From positions 1-64,000 of the forward strand of contig MTML01000100.1 in assembly GCA_002011215.1 (NCBI GenBank): DNA of 64,000 nt, given 5' to 3'. Position numbers and translations under genes: made by a program. The DNA comes from Archaeoglobus sp. JdFR-24 (GTDB taxonomy: Archaea > Halobacteriota > Archaeoglobi > Archaeoglobales > Archaeoglobaceae). Positions 1-9,013 of the stretch are shown here, in pieces (the first letter of the stretch is position 1; each line of letters opens with the position of its first letter). The notes beneath the pieces are model-generated. The model was not told where the DNA came from. It worked only from the letters and a program-made list of their open reading frames with translations, and ran no database searches.

Positions 1-1373
1 TCATAGCCAAAGATCTCAGCCATCCTTGGGTTAACATATACAAAGGCATCATCCTGTATGAGGTATATGCCTGCAACAGATCTTTCAGCCAGGATTCTGA
101 ACGATTCTTCACTCTCCTTAATTTTATCCTCGAGCCTCTTACGCTCAGTTATGTCAACAACACTTGCCAGAATTGCCGGTTCACCCTGATGATATATTTG
201 TGTGGGTCTTACTTCCAGCCAGATTTCCTTTCCATCTCTCTTAGTTGCTCTGAGGACATAGAGTGATGGAATGTCCCCATATCCTTCAGAGATAATTTCA
301 ACGAATTTTTTAGTTGTCTCGACATAATCGGGGTGCAAAAGATCAAAGGGATCGATTTTCATAAGCTCGTCTCTTGAATATCCAGAAATATCCTCCATAG
401 CCATATTTACCATGACAATTTTCCCATTCTGATAGATGCACACTCCTACAGGAATGTTTTCAGTAACGCTGCGATATTTCTCTTCATACTCTTTCAGGGT
501 TTCTCGAGATCTTTTAAGCCCCTCTGTCTTTTTTCCAATCTCCTTTGAGAGTACTAAACTTATAAGAACAAATGCAATAAAGCCTGTAAGAGCTAAAATG
601 CTAATTATAAAAATTTGTCGAGCCGGGTATACTTCCACCGGCTCACCAAACCATTTGTTATAGATTTCATCATATTCACCACTCGCTTTGATTACACCAA
701 GAGCATAGTTTATGTCACCCAATAATTCTGAATTTCCCTTTTTCACAGCAATAGCCCTGTTTCCAATTTCAATTTTTTCTCCAATTACCTTTATATCCAT
801 ATAACCGTATTTATGGATGAGATAGTGTCCAGTATGGTAGTTTCCAAAAAAGGCAAAAACATCTCCTCTTGCAAGCATCCCAATTGCCTCATCCTGGCTA
901 TCAACAGCTATAATTCTCGCACCCTTCCCTGAAAGAATTTCATAAGCGATATCATCTCTTTCAACAGCTACAGTATGATTTTTAAGATCTTCAATAGAAG
1001 CTATGCCATAAACATTGTTGCCAACAAAAATTGCCAGAGTGATATTTAACACCGGATTGCTGAATTCATAAAACTCCTTTCTTGGCCCGTAATCAGCCAT
1101 AAAAGCAATATCAATACTGCCATTATCCAGAGACTCCATTACTGCACTCCAAGGCATTGGTTTAAATTCCACGCTCTCATTCAAAACCTCAGCACAGGCT
1201 TTGATTAAATCGATATTGAATCCCTTAATTTTCCCATTTTCCACGAATTCATGCGGGGGATAACTTTCGTCTACACCAACAACCCATGCAGACGCCGGAG
1301 TGATATGGAGGAATAAAAGTAAAAAGAGAAGTTTTAGCCGTATTGATTTAACCACAACAGTTGAATTAGCCAC
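1..1373 (-). CDS. Membrane sensor (kinase) with periplasmic solute-binding domain and PAS domains, partial
   Basis: The gene enters from the left window edge and its 3' part is missing. Reading leftwards from GTG at 1373 (a second in-frame GTG is at 1355) the protein has an N-terminal hydrophobic signal segment, a bacterial extracellular solute-binding family 3 domain of about 230 residues, a transmembrane helix (coded near 540-600) and then two PAS domains; the second PAS is cut by the edge. This is the layout of sensors that bind an amino-acid-like ligand outside the cell and signal to a cytoplasmic histidine kinase or other output domain, which lies outside the window. The start overlaps the end of the upstream kinase gene by 8 bases, so the two are almost certainly one operon. 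The domains are clear; the output domain is inferred only. Confidence 0.8.
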   Translation of the reverse strand, partial: MANSTVVVKSIRLKLLFLLLFLHITPASAWVVGVDESYPPHEFVENGKIKGFNIDLIKACAEVLNESVEFKPMPWSAVMESLDNGSIDIAFMADYGPRKEFYEFSNPVLNITLAIFVGNNVYGIASIEDLKNHTVAVERDDIAYEILSGKGARIIAVDSQDEAIGMLARGDVFAFFGNYHTGHYLIHKYGYMDIKVIGEKIEIGNRAIAVKKGNSELLGDINYALGVIKASGEYDEIYNKWFGEPVEVYPARQIFIISILALTGFIAFVLISLVLSKEIGKKTEGLKRSRETLKEYEEKYRSVTENIPVGVCIYQNGKIVMVNMAMEDISGYSRDELMKIDPFDLLHPDYVETTKKFVEIISEGYGDIPSLYVLRATKRDGKEIWLEVRPTQIYHQGEPAILASVVDITERKRLEDKIKESEESFRILAERSVAGIYLIQDDAFVYVNPRMAEIFGY

Positions 1374-2736
1374 AACCTACCCTCCTTAACGTAACAACAA
1401 AAATGGTTCCTCTCGGATCATTATCCTCCACACGAATGCTCCCACCACATCTGTCAATCACTTTTTTAACAATATACAGACCTAAACCTGAATGGCCTGT
1501 TTTCCCATATTTAAAGCCTTCTTCAAAGATTTTTGGTTTTATCTCATCTGGAATGCCTATGCCATAATCTGTTATTCTTATCTCGCAGAAGTCATTTTTA
1601 TTCTCAATTTTGAAATCAATTCTGTTAGTTTCACTATGAATTATGGCATTTCTTACAATATTGTCGATGACAGACTTTAAAGCCTCATCAGCTATAACAG
1701 TGCAATCCCCCTCTATTTCAAAATCAACTGAAGACGAGTAATTCTCAACCACACTTTCTATTATTTCTCTTATATTATACGGTTTCAGCTCTTCTCCGCG
1801 AGATACAAGGAATTCAAGGTTTTTCATCTCATTTATGAGCTCAGTACTTTTATCAATAGCCTTGAACACAAAATCAAAAACCTTGTCATCTCTCTTTACA
1901 AGATATGCATCTACCGCTCCACCAATGATCATCAAGTTATTGAGAATATCATGCCTGGTGACTTTGTTTATCAATCTGAGAACGTCGATTAGTTCTTCAA
2001 CTTTCTTTTTCGATTTCTCCTCCTCAGTAATATCAATCCCAATGCAGACAGTTAGCCATTTTTCATTCTTTTTCACAGTTGTGCTGTGCCACCAGATTAG
2101 CCTTTCACCGTCTTTAGATATAATGGGTATCCTGCATTCAGCAAGTTCTCCTTGTTTGGCTTTCTGAAAAGCTTTTTCAGCTTCTTCTTTTGCATTTTGA
2201 GGAATAAAATTGTTAAACCAACTCTTTCCAATCGCATCTTCTCTATTCCATCCCGTCAGTTCCTCACATTTTTTGTTGAATAGGACTATTCTTCCCTCCT
2301 CATCTAACCCAATTATCAGAGAGTTTGCTGCTTTTATTATCGACTCTATAAACTCTTTTTCCACTTTCAGCTTTTCTTCCAGCCTTTTCCCCTCAGATAT
2401 ATCTTCCACGAAATGCACAAACAAAGTAGTATCGTTCAGCTTGACCTTGCTTGCTTTAACTCTGAAATACCTTTTAAGTGATGGTTCATAAAATTCCTCT
2501 ATGCCATCTTCACCTCTTAGCAATTTCAGGACAACACAGAACTCCGGTGGTGCATCGAGGGAATGAAAAACCTCGTAACACTTTTTTCCCACCACATCTC
2601 CAAAAAAATCCTTCATTTTTTTGTTTATTCGTATTATGTTGAATTCACTATCAACTATAGATGAGAAAAAGTCGAGTTGTTCAAATATTTCTTCCCACAT
2701 ATTGCTTTCTTCTGAAAATTCAAACACCTTATTCAC
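1366..2736 (-). CDS. PAS-domain sensor histidine kinase (cytoplasmic)
   Basis: A 456-residue protein without membrane segments. It has a PAS domain at about 15-110, a second PAS domain with a PAC tail at about 130-240, a dimerisation helix with the phospho-acceptor region around His262 (RHDILNN), and a C-terminal GHKL ATPase domain. The N box is in VIDNIVRNAI, the G1 box in DYGIGIPDEI and the G2 box in GHSGLGLYIVKK. The H-box sequence with HD followed by NN is of the type common in archaeal PAS kinases. Its 3' end overlaps the start of a membrane sensor, and a single-domain response regulator is divergently transcribed 73 bases away, so the three probably form one signalling unit. The signal sensed is not visible. 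Confidence 0.9.
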   Translation of the reverse strand: MNKVFEFSEESNMWEEIFEQLDFFSSIVDSEFNIIRINKKMKDFFGDVVGKKCYEVFHSLDAPPEFCVVLKLLRGEDGIEEFYEPSLKRYFRVKASKVKLNDTTLFVHFVEDISEGKRLEEKLKVEKEFIESIIKAANSLIIGLDEEGRIVLFNKKCEELTGWNREDAIGKSWFNNFIPQNAKEEAEKAFQKAKQGELAECRIPIISKDGERLIWWHSTTVKKNEKWLTVCIGIDITEEEKSKKKVEELIDVLRLINKVTRHDILNNLMIIGGAVDAYLVKRDDKVFDFVFKAIDKSTELINEMKNLEFLVSRGEELKPYNIREIIESVVENYSSSVDFEIEGDCTVIADEALKSVIDNIVRNAIIHSETNRIDFKIENKNDFCEIRITDYGIGIPDEIKPKIFEEGFKYGKTGHSGLGLYIVKKVIDRCGGSIRVEDNDPRGTIFVVTLRRVGCG

Positions 2737-2809
2737 CGTGTCACGCTCTGATGAGGATTATTTACGCAACATATTTATTAATGATTCTCTAATACCATTA
2801 TGTGGTAAT

Positions 2810-3196
2810 ATGACAAACGACGAGAAAACGATAGAAAATAAATCAAAGAGCAAAAAAATCCTGATAGTTGATGATGATGAGATTCTGAGAGGTGTTTTAA
2901 AGGCAATGTTGTCTGAATTTGAGATAATTGAAGCCGATAATGGCAAAAAAGCTGTCGAGTTATACAGCACACACAAACCTGACATAGTTCTAATGGATAT
3001 AGTCATGCCGGTAATGGATGGTACCGAGGCGACCAAGGAGATCCTCAGAAGAGACTCGAATGCAAAAATACTTGCTATTACAGCGTATGCTCCAACAAAA
3101 GGCCAGGGTATGCTTGAGGCTGGAGCGATAGAGGTAATTTCAAAGCCAATAAGGAAGAGTGAACTTGTTGAGAAAATAAAGAGACTTCTTAAATAA
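2810..3196 (+). CDS. Stand-alone response regulator receiver domain (CheY-like)
   Basis: A 128-residue receiver domain. The acidic pair is Asp21/Asp22 (ILIVDDDE), the phospho-acceptor is Asp63 (VLMDIVMP), the switch Thr is in LAITAY, and the conserved Lys is Lys112 (ISKP). No DNA-binding or enzymatic output domain follows, so it probably acts by protein contact or phosphotransfer. The frame stays open upstream to 2621, but that part lies inside the divergent kinase gene and has no receiver-like sequence; ATG 2810 gives a normal CheY length. It is divergent from the histidine kinase that is its likely partner. Confidence 0.9.
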   Translation: MTNDEKTIENKSKSKKILIVDDDEILRGVLKAMLSEFEIIEADNGKKAVELYSTHKPDIVLMDIVMPVMDGTEATKEILRRDSNAKILAITAYAPTKGQGMLEAGAIEVISKPIRKSELVEKIKRLLK

Positions 3197-3499
3197 TACC
3201 ATATTCGAGACTGTTTGAATACAATATCAAGTAACATATCATATAGTCAATATATGTTGTGGAAGTTAATATTGCCATAATATTATTTTATAGTAAACTG
3301 AATATGCTTCTCACGCAGGGGGGGCATGGGTTTGAAGGTATTGAAATATAGAGCTTTGAAATAACACCTATAGGGCTTAACAACTCCTGTAGAGCTCATT
3401 AAAGCGAGTGCTATCATAATTAAACCATCAAGCGCCATCATAACTAACAAACATACCTAAACAAAAAATTTTATAATATTTTAAATCAATTTTTTGTAG
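3197..3499. other. Intergenic region before cas6
   Basis: No gene is seen in these 303 bases. The stretch carries an 18-base segment (3355-3372) that recurs at 33062-33079, and a segment (3207-3231) that shares two 10-base words with the CRISPR leader. The final 30 bases contain a TATA-like stretch (TTTTATAATATTTT, about 3469-3482) roughly 25 bases before the cas6 ATG, consistent with a leaderless cas6 transcript. Confidence 0.5.
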
Positions 3500-4387
3500 A
3501 TGTTCACGTTAAATCTTTCAACGCTTGTAGCAAGTATGGATTTTCCAGAATATAAGCTTCCTTACTGGATGGGTAACAAGTTTAGAGGTGGTTTTGGGAG
3601 TGTTTTATTGAGAGCGATTTGTGGTTATCTGACTCCCAGATGTAATGACTGCAGAAGTGAGGATGAGTGCCTGTATTATGCCCTTTATGTAAGGAACAAG
3701 CAAAAAAGGGGGAGATCACAGCCAGTAAGGCCGATCATTTTCATACCTCCATTCCTCGGCAGAAGTGTTGATGGGGGCGGAGAACTCGAGGTGAGAATAA
3801 ACGTTTTTGGAGATTATAACAGATATCTTCCGCACATAGTCTACGGGCTGAGATATCTTGGGAAAACCGGGTTGAACAGAAATTCAAAGTATGAACTCAA
3901 AGAAATAAGAGATTTTTTCACTGGAGAAGTTGTTTATGATGGCGAATCCATAAATGTCGAGAGTTTAAAGACAATTGACCTCGGGAAAATTTCAGGTAAA
4001 AGCAAGAAAGTGAAGAAGTTGAGAGGGATTAAGATAGAGTTTGTAACGCCAGTGGAAGTTGAAAAGGTTCCTTTACCTCTAAACCACATTTTGCAGATGG
4101 TCAGGAGAAGGTTAATACTCTATGTGAATGAGTATGGAGGGGGCGAAGTTTTCGATTACAGATGTGAGGACTCGATTTTGAGTTCGGAATGGAGTAAACA
4201 CAGGTTATATCATAGATCAAAAAGAGAGGGTGAAAGGTTTTTTATTGCATACACGGGAAAAGCTGAATATGAGGCTGAAATGGACGATAATGCTGATAAG
4301 TTATTAAGAATTGGTGAGCTCATCGGTGCCGGTTCCAAGTCAAGTTTTGGAATGGGATTTTTTAAGGTTGGTATTGATATTAAATGA
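3500..4387 (+). CDS. cas6: Cas6 family CRISPR pre-crRNA endoribonuclease
   Basis: A 295-residue RAMP protein. Cas6 cleaves the long CRISPR transcript within each repeat to give crRNAs carrying an 8-base 5' tag. The C-terminus has the glycine-rich Cas6 signature (IGAGSKSSFGMGFF, about 273-286). The N-terminal part has RGGFGSVLLRAIC followed by a Cys cluster (Cys41, Cys48, Cys51, Cys57), a form seen in the PF10040-type archaeal Cas6 group. It is the only Cas6 in the window, so it probably serves both the type III-A and the type I complexes. A TATA-like element about 25 bases upstream suggests it is transcribed alone. The catalytic residues cannot be assigned from sequence alone. Confidence 0.85.
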   Translation: MFTLNLSTLVASMDFPEYKLPYWMGNKFRGGFGSVLLRAICGYLTPRCNDCRSEDECLYYALYVRNKQKRGRSQPVRPIIFIPPFLGRSVDGGGELEVRINVFGDYNRYLPHIVYGLRYLGKTGLNRNSKYELKEIRDFFTGEVVYDGESINVESLKTIDLGKISGKSKKVKKLRGIKIEFVTPVEVEKVPLPLNHILQMVRRRLILYVNEYGGGEVFDYRCEDSILSSEWSKHRLYHRSKREGERFFIAYTGKAEYEAEMDDNADKLLRIGELIGAGSKSSFGMGFFKVGIDIK

Positions 4388-4966
4388 TAAAAATTAATGA
4401 CAAGATAATGCGAAAATGCTCTCCACAGAAGCATGGATGACAGGCACCATATAGCCTACGGATTTATGTTGATCAGTATTTGAGATGTGCAAAGTTGTTA
4501 GCGGGAAGTTTGAGTTGAGGGATAAAGCAGGGTTAAAGCAATAAAGGGCGATGGGGGGCTTGCTGAGGGAGTGAGCATTGGTGTTGTCAAATATAAGGAC
4601 ATTCTGCATATAGCTTTATGGCCGGGCTTGGTGGTGAGATGGTAGTATTCTACAGACTTTCAGTAGGTATAGATTTGTTTGGAGTTCCACTGATGAGATA
4701 ACACCGCAGCTCTGTTCGGGGGCTCGGGACGATTTTCAAGGCACTTATCGGGGCTCTATTGATGTATATGGCGGAGCACTAGATGTTCATGGAAGTTTCC
4801 AGAGTGGTAAATGTACAGCAGGCAGATGAGCTTATGGTGTGTCTTTTGTTATAGTGCTTGTACTGATGATGCCGGGAGGGTTTGGTTGGAGGAAGTCGAT
4901 TAAATTAACTAAAATCACTTTGTTTACTTAATTTTGGATATGTGAAAAGTAAAATTTATAATTTTC
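4388..4966. other. Non-coding or decayed sequence between cas6 and the CARF-HEPN gene
   Basis: No intact gene is visible in these 579 bases. The middle (about 4490-4900) is richer in G and C than other gaps here and has short open stretches in several frames, for example from ATG 4618, each broken by stops. That would fit a decayed gene, but no family can be named. Confidence 0.35.
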
Positions 4967-6175
4967 TCACATATTCATTCTAAAAAGTTTGTTCGCTTTT
5001 TCAATTAAATCTTCAGCCTTTTTTACGATCTTATTCGATGGAATTCTTTTTGGATTCATACCACAATGGGCAAGATCATTTCTTAAATTGGTTATTTCGC
5101 CCCAAAATTTAATTATGTCCTCGCACTGAGACATTTTTTCAAATTTATCCATTAAACCAGTGGGTGTATAAACCTCCCCATCCCTTTTTCTTTTCAAACC
5201 ATTCAGTGTTGTCTCAACAACTTCCCTGACTTCTCTTTTCAGCCATTCTTCCTTTTTATAACCAAGATTCAAAATCAAATAGTTTACAACCCACTCCCTA
5301 AGGAGTTCAACGGCCTGTAAAACCAATCCCGTTTCTATTTGATACTCGACAAGTTTAAATTGAACTAAAAGAGATTCTTCATCAAGTTTATCACCATCAT
5401 ACGCCATGTCAGTTATTCTTCTAATCCACTCAAAAACCTGAATAACAGGTTTGAGATTGAGGTTTGCTATTTCCTCCTCAACTGTTTTAATCTCCCTACC
5501 AATAATTCCAGCCTTGTTTATCGCTTCAATTGAACGAGAGAGTGAGATTGAATTAGAAAATTCCTCAATTCTATCTGCGAAGGGTTTCAATCTTTTTGGT
5601 TTAAAATAGAAGTTCTCTTTGTATGCTCTATCATGTGATCCTCTCAATAATCCAGAAAGAGTTTTTCCTGCCCCATATTTCACAAATTCCCTTACACCCA
5701 TCATCCAATCAAGAACAGTCGTAAACTGAGTTAAATCCAGCAAAGGTGTTTCATTATCTTTCCTTGCATCAAATGCCCCATATACAACCTTCTTCACCGT
5801 TATATTTTTGATTTCTTTTAGATATGCTATACTGAGGAAAGCGACAAAGGGTATGGAGCGAAAACCATGTGTCAGATCGAACAATATTTCATCCCTATCC
5901 CTAACAGAGTCACATATCTTATCAAATATATCCCAGAACTCTTTTTCATTGTGTCCATCAGGAATCTCAACAATTTTGTGATTTTTTACCTTTAGGTTGG
6001 GCAAAATTTCCTGGAGATTTTCTTTGGCTTTTTCTGTGACGAACAATATGATTTCATCAGGGTGAAAGAATTCACATAAAGCTTCCTGGATAAATTTCGT
6101 TGTTTTTTTAAAATCTTCATAAACATATGTAGTTTCACTGTAATTACCTTTCCCGATAAAAGATATACATTTCAT
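4967..6175 (-). CDS. csx1: CARF-HEPN protein, Csx1/Csm6-like RNase (TM1812 family)
   Basis: A 402-residue protein. The N-terminal CARF domain (about 1-170) starts with the beta strand CISFIG and holds the TM1812-family signature FDLTHGFRSIPF (about 99-110), followed by VVYGAF and a DLTQF element. The C-terminal HEPN domain has the RNase motif RNDLAH (Arg365 to His370, R-x4-H). In type III systems such proteins bind cyclic oligoadenylate made by Cas10 and then degrade RNA non-specifically. The gene follows the csm operon on the same strand but has a 117-base gap with its own TATA-like box (GATTTATATG) and a strong ribosome site (GGAGGAG), so it may also be transcribed separately. Domain assignment is firm; which oligoadenylate size it binds is not visible. 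Confidence 0.87.
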   Translation of the reverse strand: MKCISFIGKGNYSETTYVYEDFKKTTKFIQEALCEFFHPDEIILFVTEKAKENLQEILPNLKVKNHKIVEIPDGHNEKEFWDIFDKICDSVRDRDEILFDLTHGFRSIPFVAFLSIAYLKEIKNITVKKVVYGAFDARKDNETPLLDLTQFTTVLDWMMGVREFVKYGAGKTLSGLLRGSHDRAYKENFYFKPKRLKPFADRIEEFSNSISLSRSIEAINKAGIIGREIKTVEEEIANLNLKPVIQVFEWIRRITDMAYDGDKLDEESLLVQFKLVEYQIETGLVLQAVELLREWVVNYLILNLGYKKEEWLKREVREVVETTLNGLKRKRDGEVYTPTGLMDKFEKMSQCEDIIKFWGEITNLRNDLAHCGMNPKRIPSNKIVKKAEDLIEKANKLFRMNM

Positions 6176-6292
6176 ATTACTCCTCCACCTATCCTTTATC
6201 AGATGATCAATTCATCCTATTTAGCATATAAATCTTAACAAACTTTCTCCACTTACCTTATACTTTTTACGGCAATCCTAACCACACCATCC

Positions 6293-7039
6293 TTATTTTC
6301 CCAAAAGTACTTCAACAAAACGTCTTCCGTAATCTGACAGGTAGTGTCTATTGCCAGTTCTTTCAAATATTCCGTGCCTTTCCAGCAGAACTTTCTCTTC
6401 TGAAGATAGCATTTCAGGATCTGAATAAACTGCCGTGAGAATTTTCGTAAGATAACCTTTGGGATAGGGTAATGTAGGAATCCTGACTATTTCATATTCA
6501 GACTTATCTGGAAAGAGGAGAGTATCAAAGTATCTCTCTTTTTCCAGATAAAGATTGAGTTTTTCATTTTCAGTTTTTGCGTTGTAGATTCTCCGGATAT
6601 CTTCTCTCAGCGATTCTAATTGCTGATTGACGATATAGACGTCTTTGCTTACTACATGAAACACACCATCAACACTCATAAGTTGTCCAAGAAGAGAGAG
6701 TGTTATGCACATGTTCTTTCTTCCGCCAGCAATGTTCAAAAGGATTCTATTACAACCATATTCCTCTCTTTCATCCCGTATAACCTTCGCAGCTATTGAC
6801 ATAAACCGCAAGTTTTGTTCTGTGGTAAGAACGTCGTCAAACGAAATTATCACTTCATGAACTCTGGTTTTTGGGTATTTCTGTTTCATTCCTATTTTTA
6901 TCAGTTCCAAACCAGCTTTTACTGTTTCATTTTCTGTAGTCATTATAACAAGGTCAGAGATGGGTTCACCAATCCCATCCACAAACGTCGTTATGACTGG
7001 CGGACTCATGCCGAGTGGAGCAATTACTGCAGTTTTCAT
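6293..7039 (-). CDS. CARF-domain protein of the NE0113 type (possible ring nuclease or Csm6-like)
   Basis: A 248-residue protein whose first 140 residues look like a CARF domain: PLGMSPPVIT near residue 8, an IMTT strand end near 35, and NIAGGRKNM with GGRK at 105-108. These match my memory of the Cas_NE0113 family, which has been linked to type III effectors and cyclic-oligoadenylate degradation. The C-terminal 90 residues contain a winged-helix-like end (SSEEKVLLERHGI then NRHYLSDYGRRFVEV) and no HEPN R-x4-6-H motif. It lies 13 bases after csm5 in the same operon. It could remove the signal that activates the neighbouring CARF-HEPN protein, or act as a sensor itself; the sequence does not decide. 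Confidence 0.65.
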   Translation of the reverse strand: MKTAVIAPLGMSPPVITTFVDGIGEPISDLVIMTTENETVKAGLELIKIGMKQKYPKTRVHEVIISFDDVLTTEQNLRFMSIAAKVIRDEREEYGCNRILLNIAGGRKNMCITLSLLGQLMSVDGVFHVVSKDVYIVNQQLESLREDIRRIYNAKTENEKLNLYLEKERYFDTLLFPDKSEYEIVRIPTLPYPKGYLTKILTAVYSDPEMLSSEEKVLLERHGIFERTGNRHYLSDYGRRFVEVLLGK

Positions 7040-7052
7040 AGTTACCCACCCA

Positions 7053-8102
7053 TTATATCACCCTATCAAAACTCAGCCATCCGAGAGGAAGACCGTTTGC
7101 AGTGATTCTCCTAGTTTTTGGGAAATTTTTAACAACCCTCTTTGTTACAGGATTTTTGCCCATTCCAAAAATTTTTCTTATTCCTTCGAACTCATCAAAT
7201 TGTCTTACGATAAGTCCAATTGTTTTGGTAAAATACCCCGTGCTATGACCTAGCCGCATGAGTTTTTTACCCTCAACGCTGGAATAGAATTGATGAGTTT
7301 CACGTGAATACCCATATCGCTTCTCCTCTTTGAGAAGCACACTAACAAACGCATCAATTGATTCCAATACATAGTCTATCGTGAGTTCTCTGAGTTTTCC
7401 GTCAGTTTCAATGAATTCATCGAATTGGAGTGTGCAGAGTAAGATCTCCCCAGGATTGATACATTCCAGATATACCGGAATCGATTGGGGGTTTCCAATG
7501 ATTTTAACTTCATAAACACTCGTTTCTCCGGCAAAACTACTATCAGTAATTCGCATGGATCTGAAGATGTCTTTATTCGGGTTACTACCGAACACAACCT
7601 TCTCAATCTCCTTAGCAGCTGATTTTCTGAGTCTTGAAGCCCTTCTCTGATCTCGGAGTCTATTTTTGAGCTTTGACAGTTCAATAGCGAGGATGTCCGG
7701 ATACTCTTCCAGAAACTTATATAGGACGGCAGTTCTTATGAATCCTTTTATCGTTGAGCCAGGTATGTATGCTCTGCCTATGCTTTGAATATGTTTCTGG
7801 ATTTTCAGACTCCTATTTGGAATTTTTCCAACGAATTCTATATCCCTCGAAAATGGTATATCCTTTTTATCAATTCCGAATATCTCCGGAATCTTATTTT
7901 TCACCTCACCAGTTTCAGCTGCCAGTTTCAGTTTTTCAACAAATTCTTCGCTAAATTCAACCATCTCAAAAAGCTTTTCATAATCAATTATCCTTATCTT
8001 ATTATTATTGGCAATAAAATCAGTTTCAATATATGTTTCTCCGGAACCTATATGAACTGGAGATTCGACTTTAAACTTTAATTTAGCGATCATCTCGACC
8101 AC
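7053..8102 (-). CDS. csm5: Type III-A RAMP protein Csm5
   Basis: A 349-residue RAMP protein. The opening KLKFKVESPVHIGSGET and the later IPGSTIKGFIRTAVLYKF are typical of the Cas7-like Csm5 group, which caps the 3' end of the crRNA in the Csm complex. It overlaps csm4 by 13 bases; ATG 8093 is an alternative start that keeps the overlap to 4 bases. Length is normal for the family. The position last in the cas10-csm2-csm3-csm4-csm5 order supports the call. Confidence 0.85.
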   Translation of the reverse strand: MVEMIAKLKFKVESPVHIGSGETYIETDFIANNNKIRIIDYEKLFEMVEFSEEFVEKLKLAAETGEVKNKIPEIFGIDKKDIPFSRDIEFVGKIPNRSLKIQKHIQSIGRAYIPGSTIKGFIRTAVLYKFLEEYPDILAIELSKLKNRLRDQRRASRLRKSAAKEIEKVVFGSNPNKDIFRSMRITDSSFAGETSVYEVKIIGNPQSIPVYLECINPGEILLCTLQFDEFIETDGKLRELTIDYVLESIDAFVSVLLKEEKRYGYSRETHQFYSSVEGKKLMRLGHSTGYFTKTIGLIVRQFDEFEGIRKIFGMGKNPVTKRVVKNFPKTRRITANGLPLGWLSFDRVI

Positions 8103-9013
8103 CCTTCAAAGTAAATATCGCTGATTTCAGCTGGAAACACCCTAGCATAAACGAAAACTTTATGGCCAAGATAGTCAGAGTAATTGCCATAGTCGTCTAA
8201 GTCAATAAGAAATCCAGAGTCTCTAAGAACTACAGAACCCTCTCTAAGCATAAAAAAAACTGGTTTTATTGCATCTTTTGTAGAAGTTCTCGAAAAAATG
8301 TATCCGCCTCTCTTTAGGAGATCATAGCTGACGAGATTATCCTTTGCAGTAATCGCCAGACTTAGAGTTACACTGTACTCAGACTGTGGTACGTTAAGAT
8401 TGAAATCAAAAACCTCATAGTCAAAATGACCGAATCCTGATGTTCGATTTCCTCCAATACCTTCATCGGCGAGAAGTCTGAAAGCTGGCTCGATGAAATC
8501 TTTAAAATCTCCATTACTTGATTTAATGATAGTGTACAGTCCGCAATCACTTTTAAAAGTCAGGACAGCATACGTATAAAGTCCAGAATTCGCTGTTGTT
8601 CTGTCAAGAGTTACAGATGCTATGTCAGTATGTTCAGCAAACCTTTCAAGTTTCACCATGGGGGAATTCTCAGGAATTGGTTCACCTTTCAAAACACACT
8701 CAAATAGATCCTTTCTCAAAAAAGACTTGGAGTAGTTTTTGAGTATTGTCTTTTCATCCCCATCTACTTTCGGTCTGACAAGTGGTGGCGGAAAATAGGA
8801 GTCGTCTCTGCAATAGGGAAACGCCGATGAAATCGTTATTTCGCCAGAACCGACCTTCTCGATGAACTCGTTGATATCAAGATTCAGGTAGGCTATGGCA
8901 TTTGCAATGGCTCCAAAAAGAGTGTCAGAGTGGATTAAGTTATCATAGGACTCAAAACCTTTCAATCCACCAAGCCTTACAGGGGACCTGAACCTTAATT
9001 TTACGGCTTTCAA
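8090..9013 (-). CDS. csm4: Type III-A RAMP protein Csm4
   Basis: A 307-residue Cas5-like RAMP. It begins with AVKLRFRSPVRLGGLKGFES and continues with IHSDTLFGAIANAI, the standard Csm4 N-terminal pattern; the stretch ADEGIGGNRTSGFGHFDYEVF gives the glycine-rich loop. Csm4 holds the crRNA 5' tag and contacts Cas10. It overlaps csm3 by 4 bases (ATGA-type junction), showing translational coupling. Confidence 0.87.
   Translation of the reverse strand: MKAVKLRFRSPVRLGGLKGFESYDNLIHSDTLFGAIANAIAYLNLDINEFIEKVGSGEITISSAFPYCRDDSYFPPPLVRPKVDGDEKTILKNYSKSFLRKDLFECVLKGEPIPENSPMVKLERFAEHTDIASVTLDRTTANSGLYTYAVLTFKSDCGLYTIIKSSNGDFKDFIEPAFRLLADEGIGGNRTSGFGHFDYEVFDFNLNVPQSEYSVTLSLAITAKDNLVSYDLLKRGGYIFSRTSTKDAIKPVFFMLREGSVVLRDSGFLIDLDDYGNYSDYLGHKVFVYARVFPAEISDIYFEGWSR

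Noticed and set aside
2621..2809. Upstream extension of the response regulator
   Set aside because: It overlaps the start of the divergent kinase and adds no receiver-like sequence.
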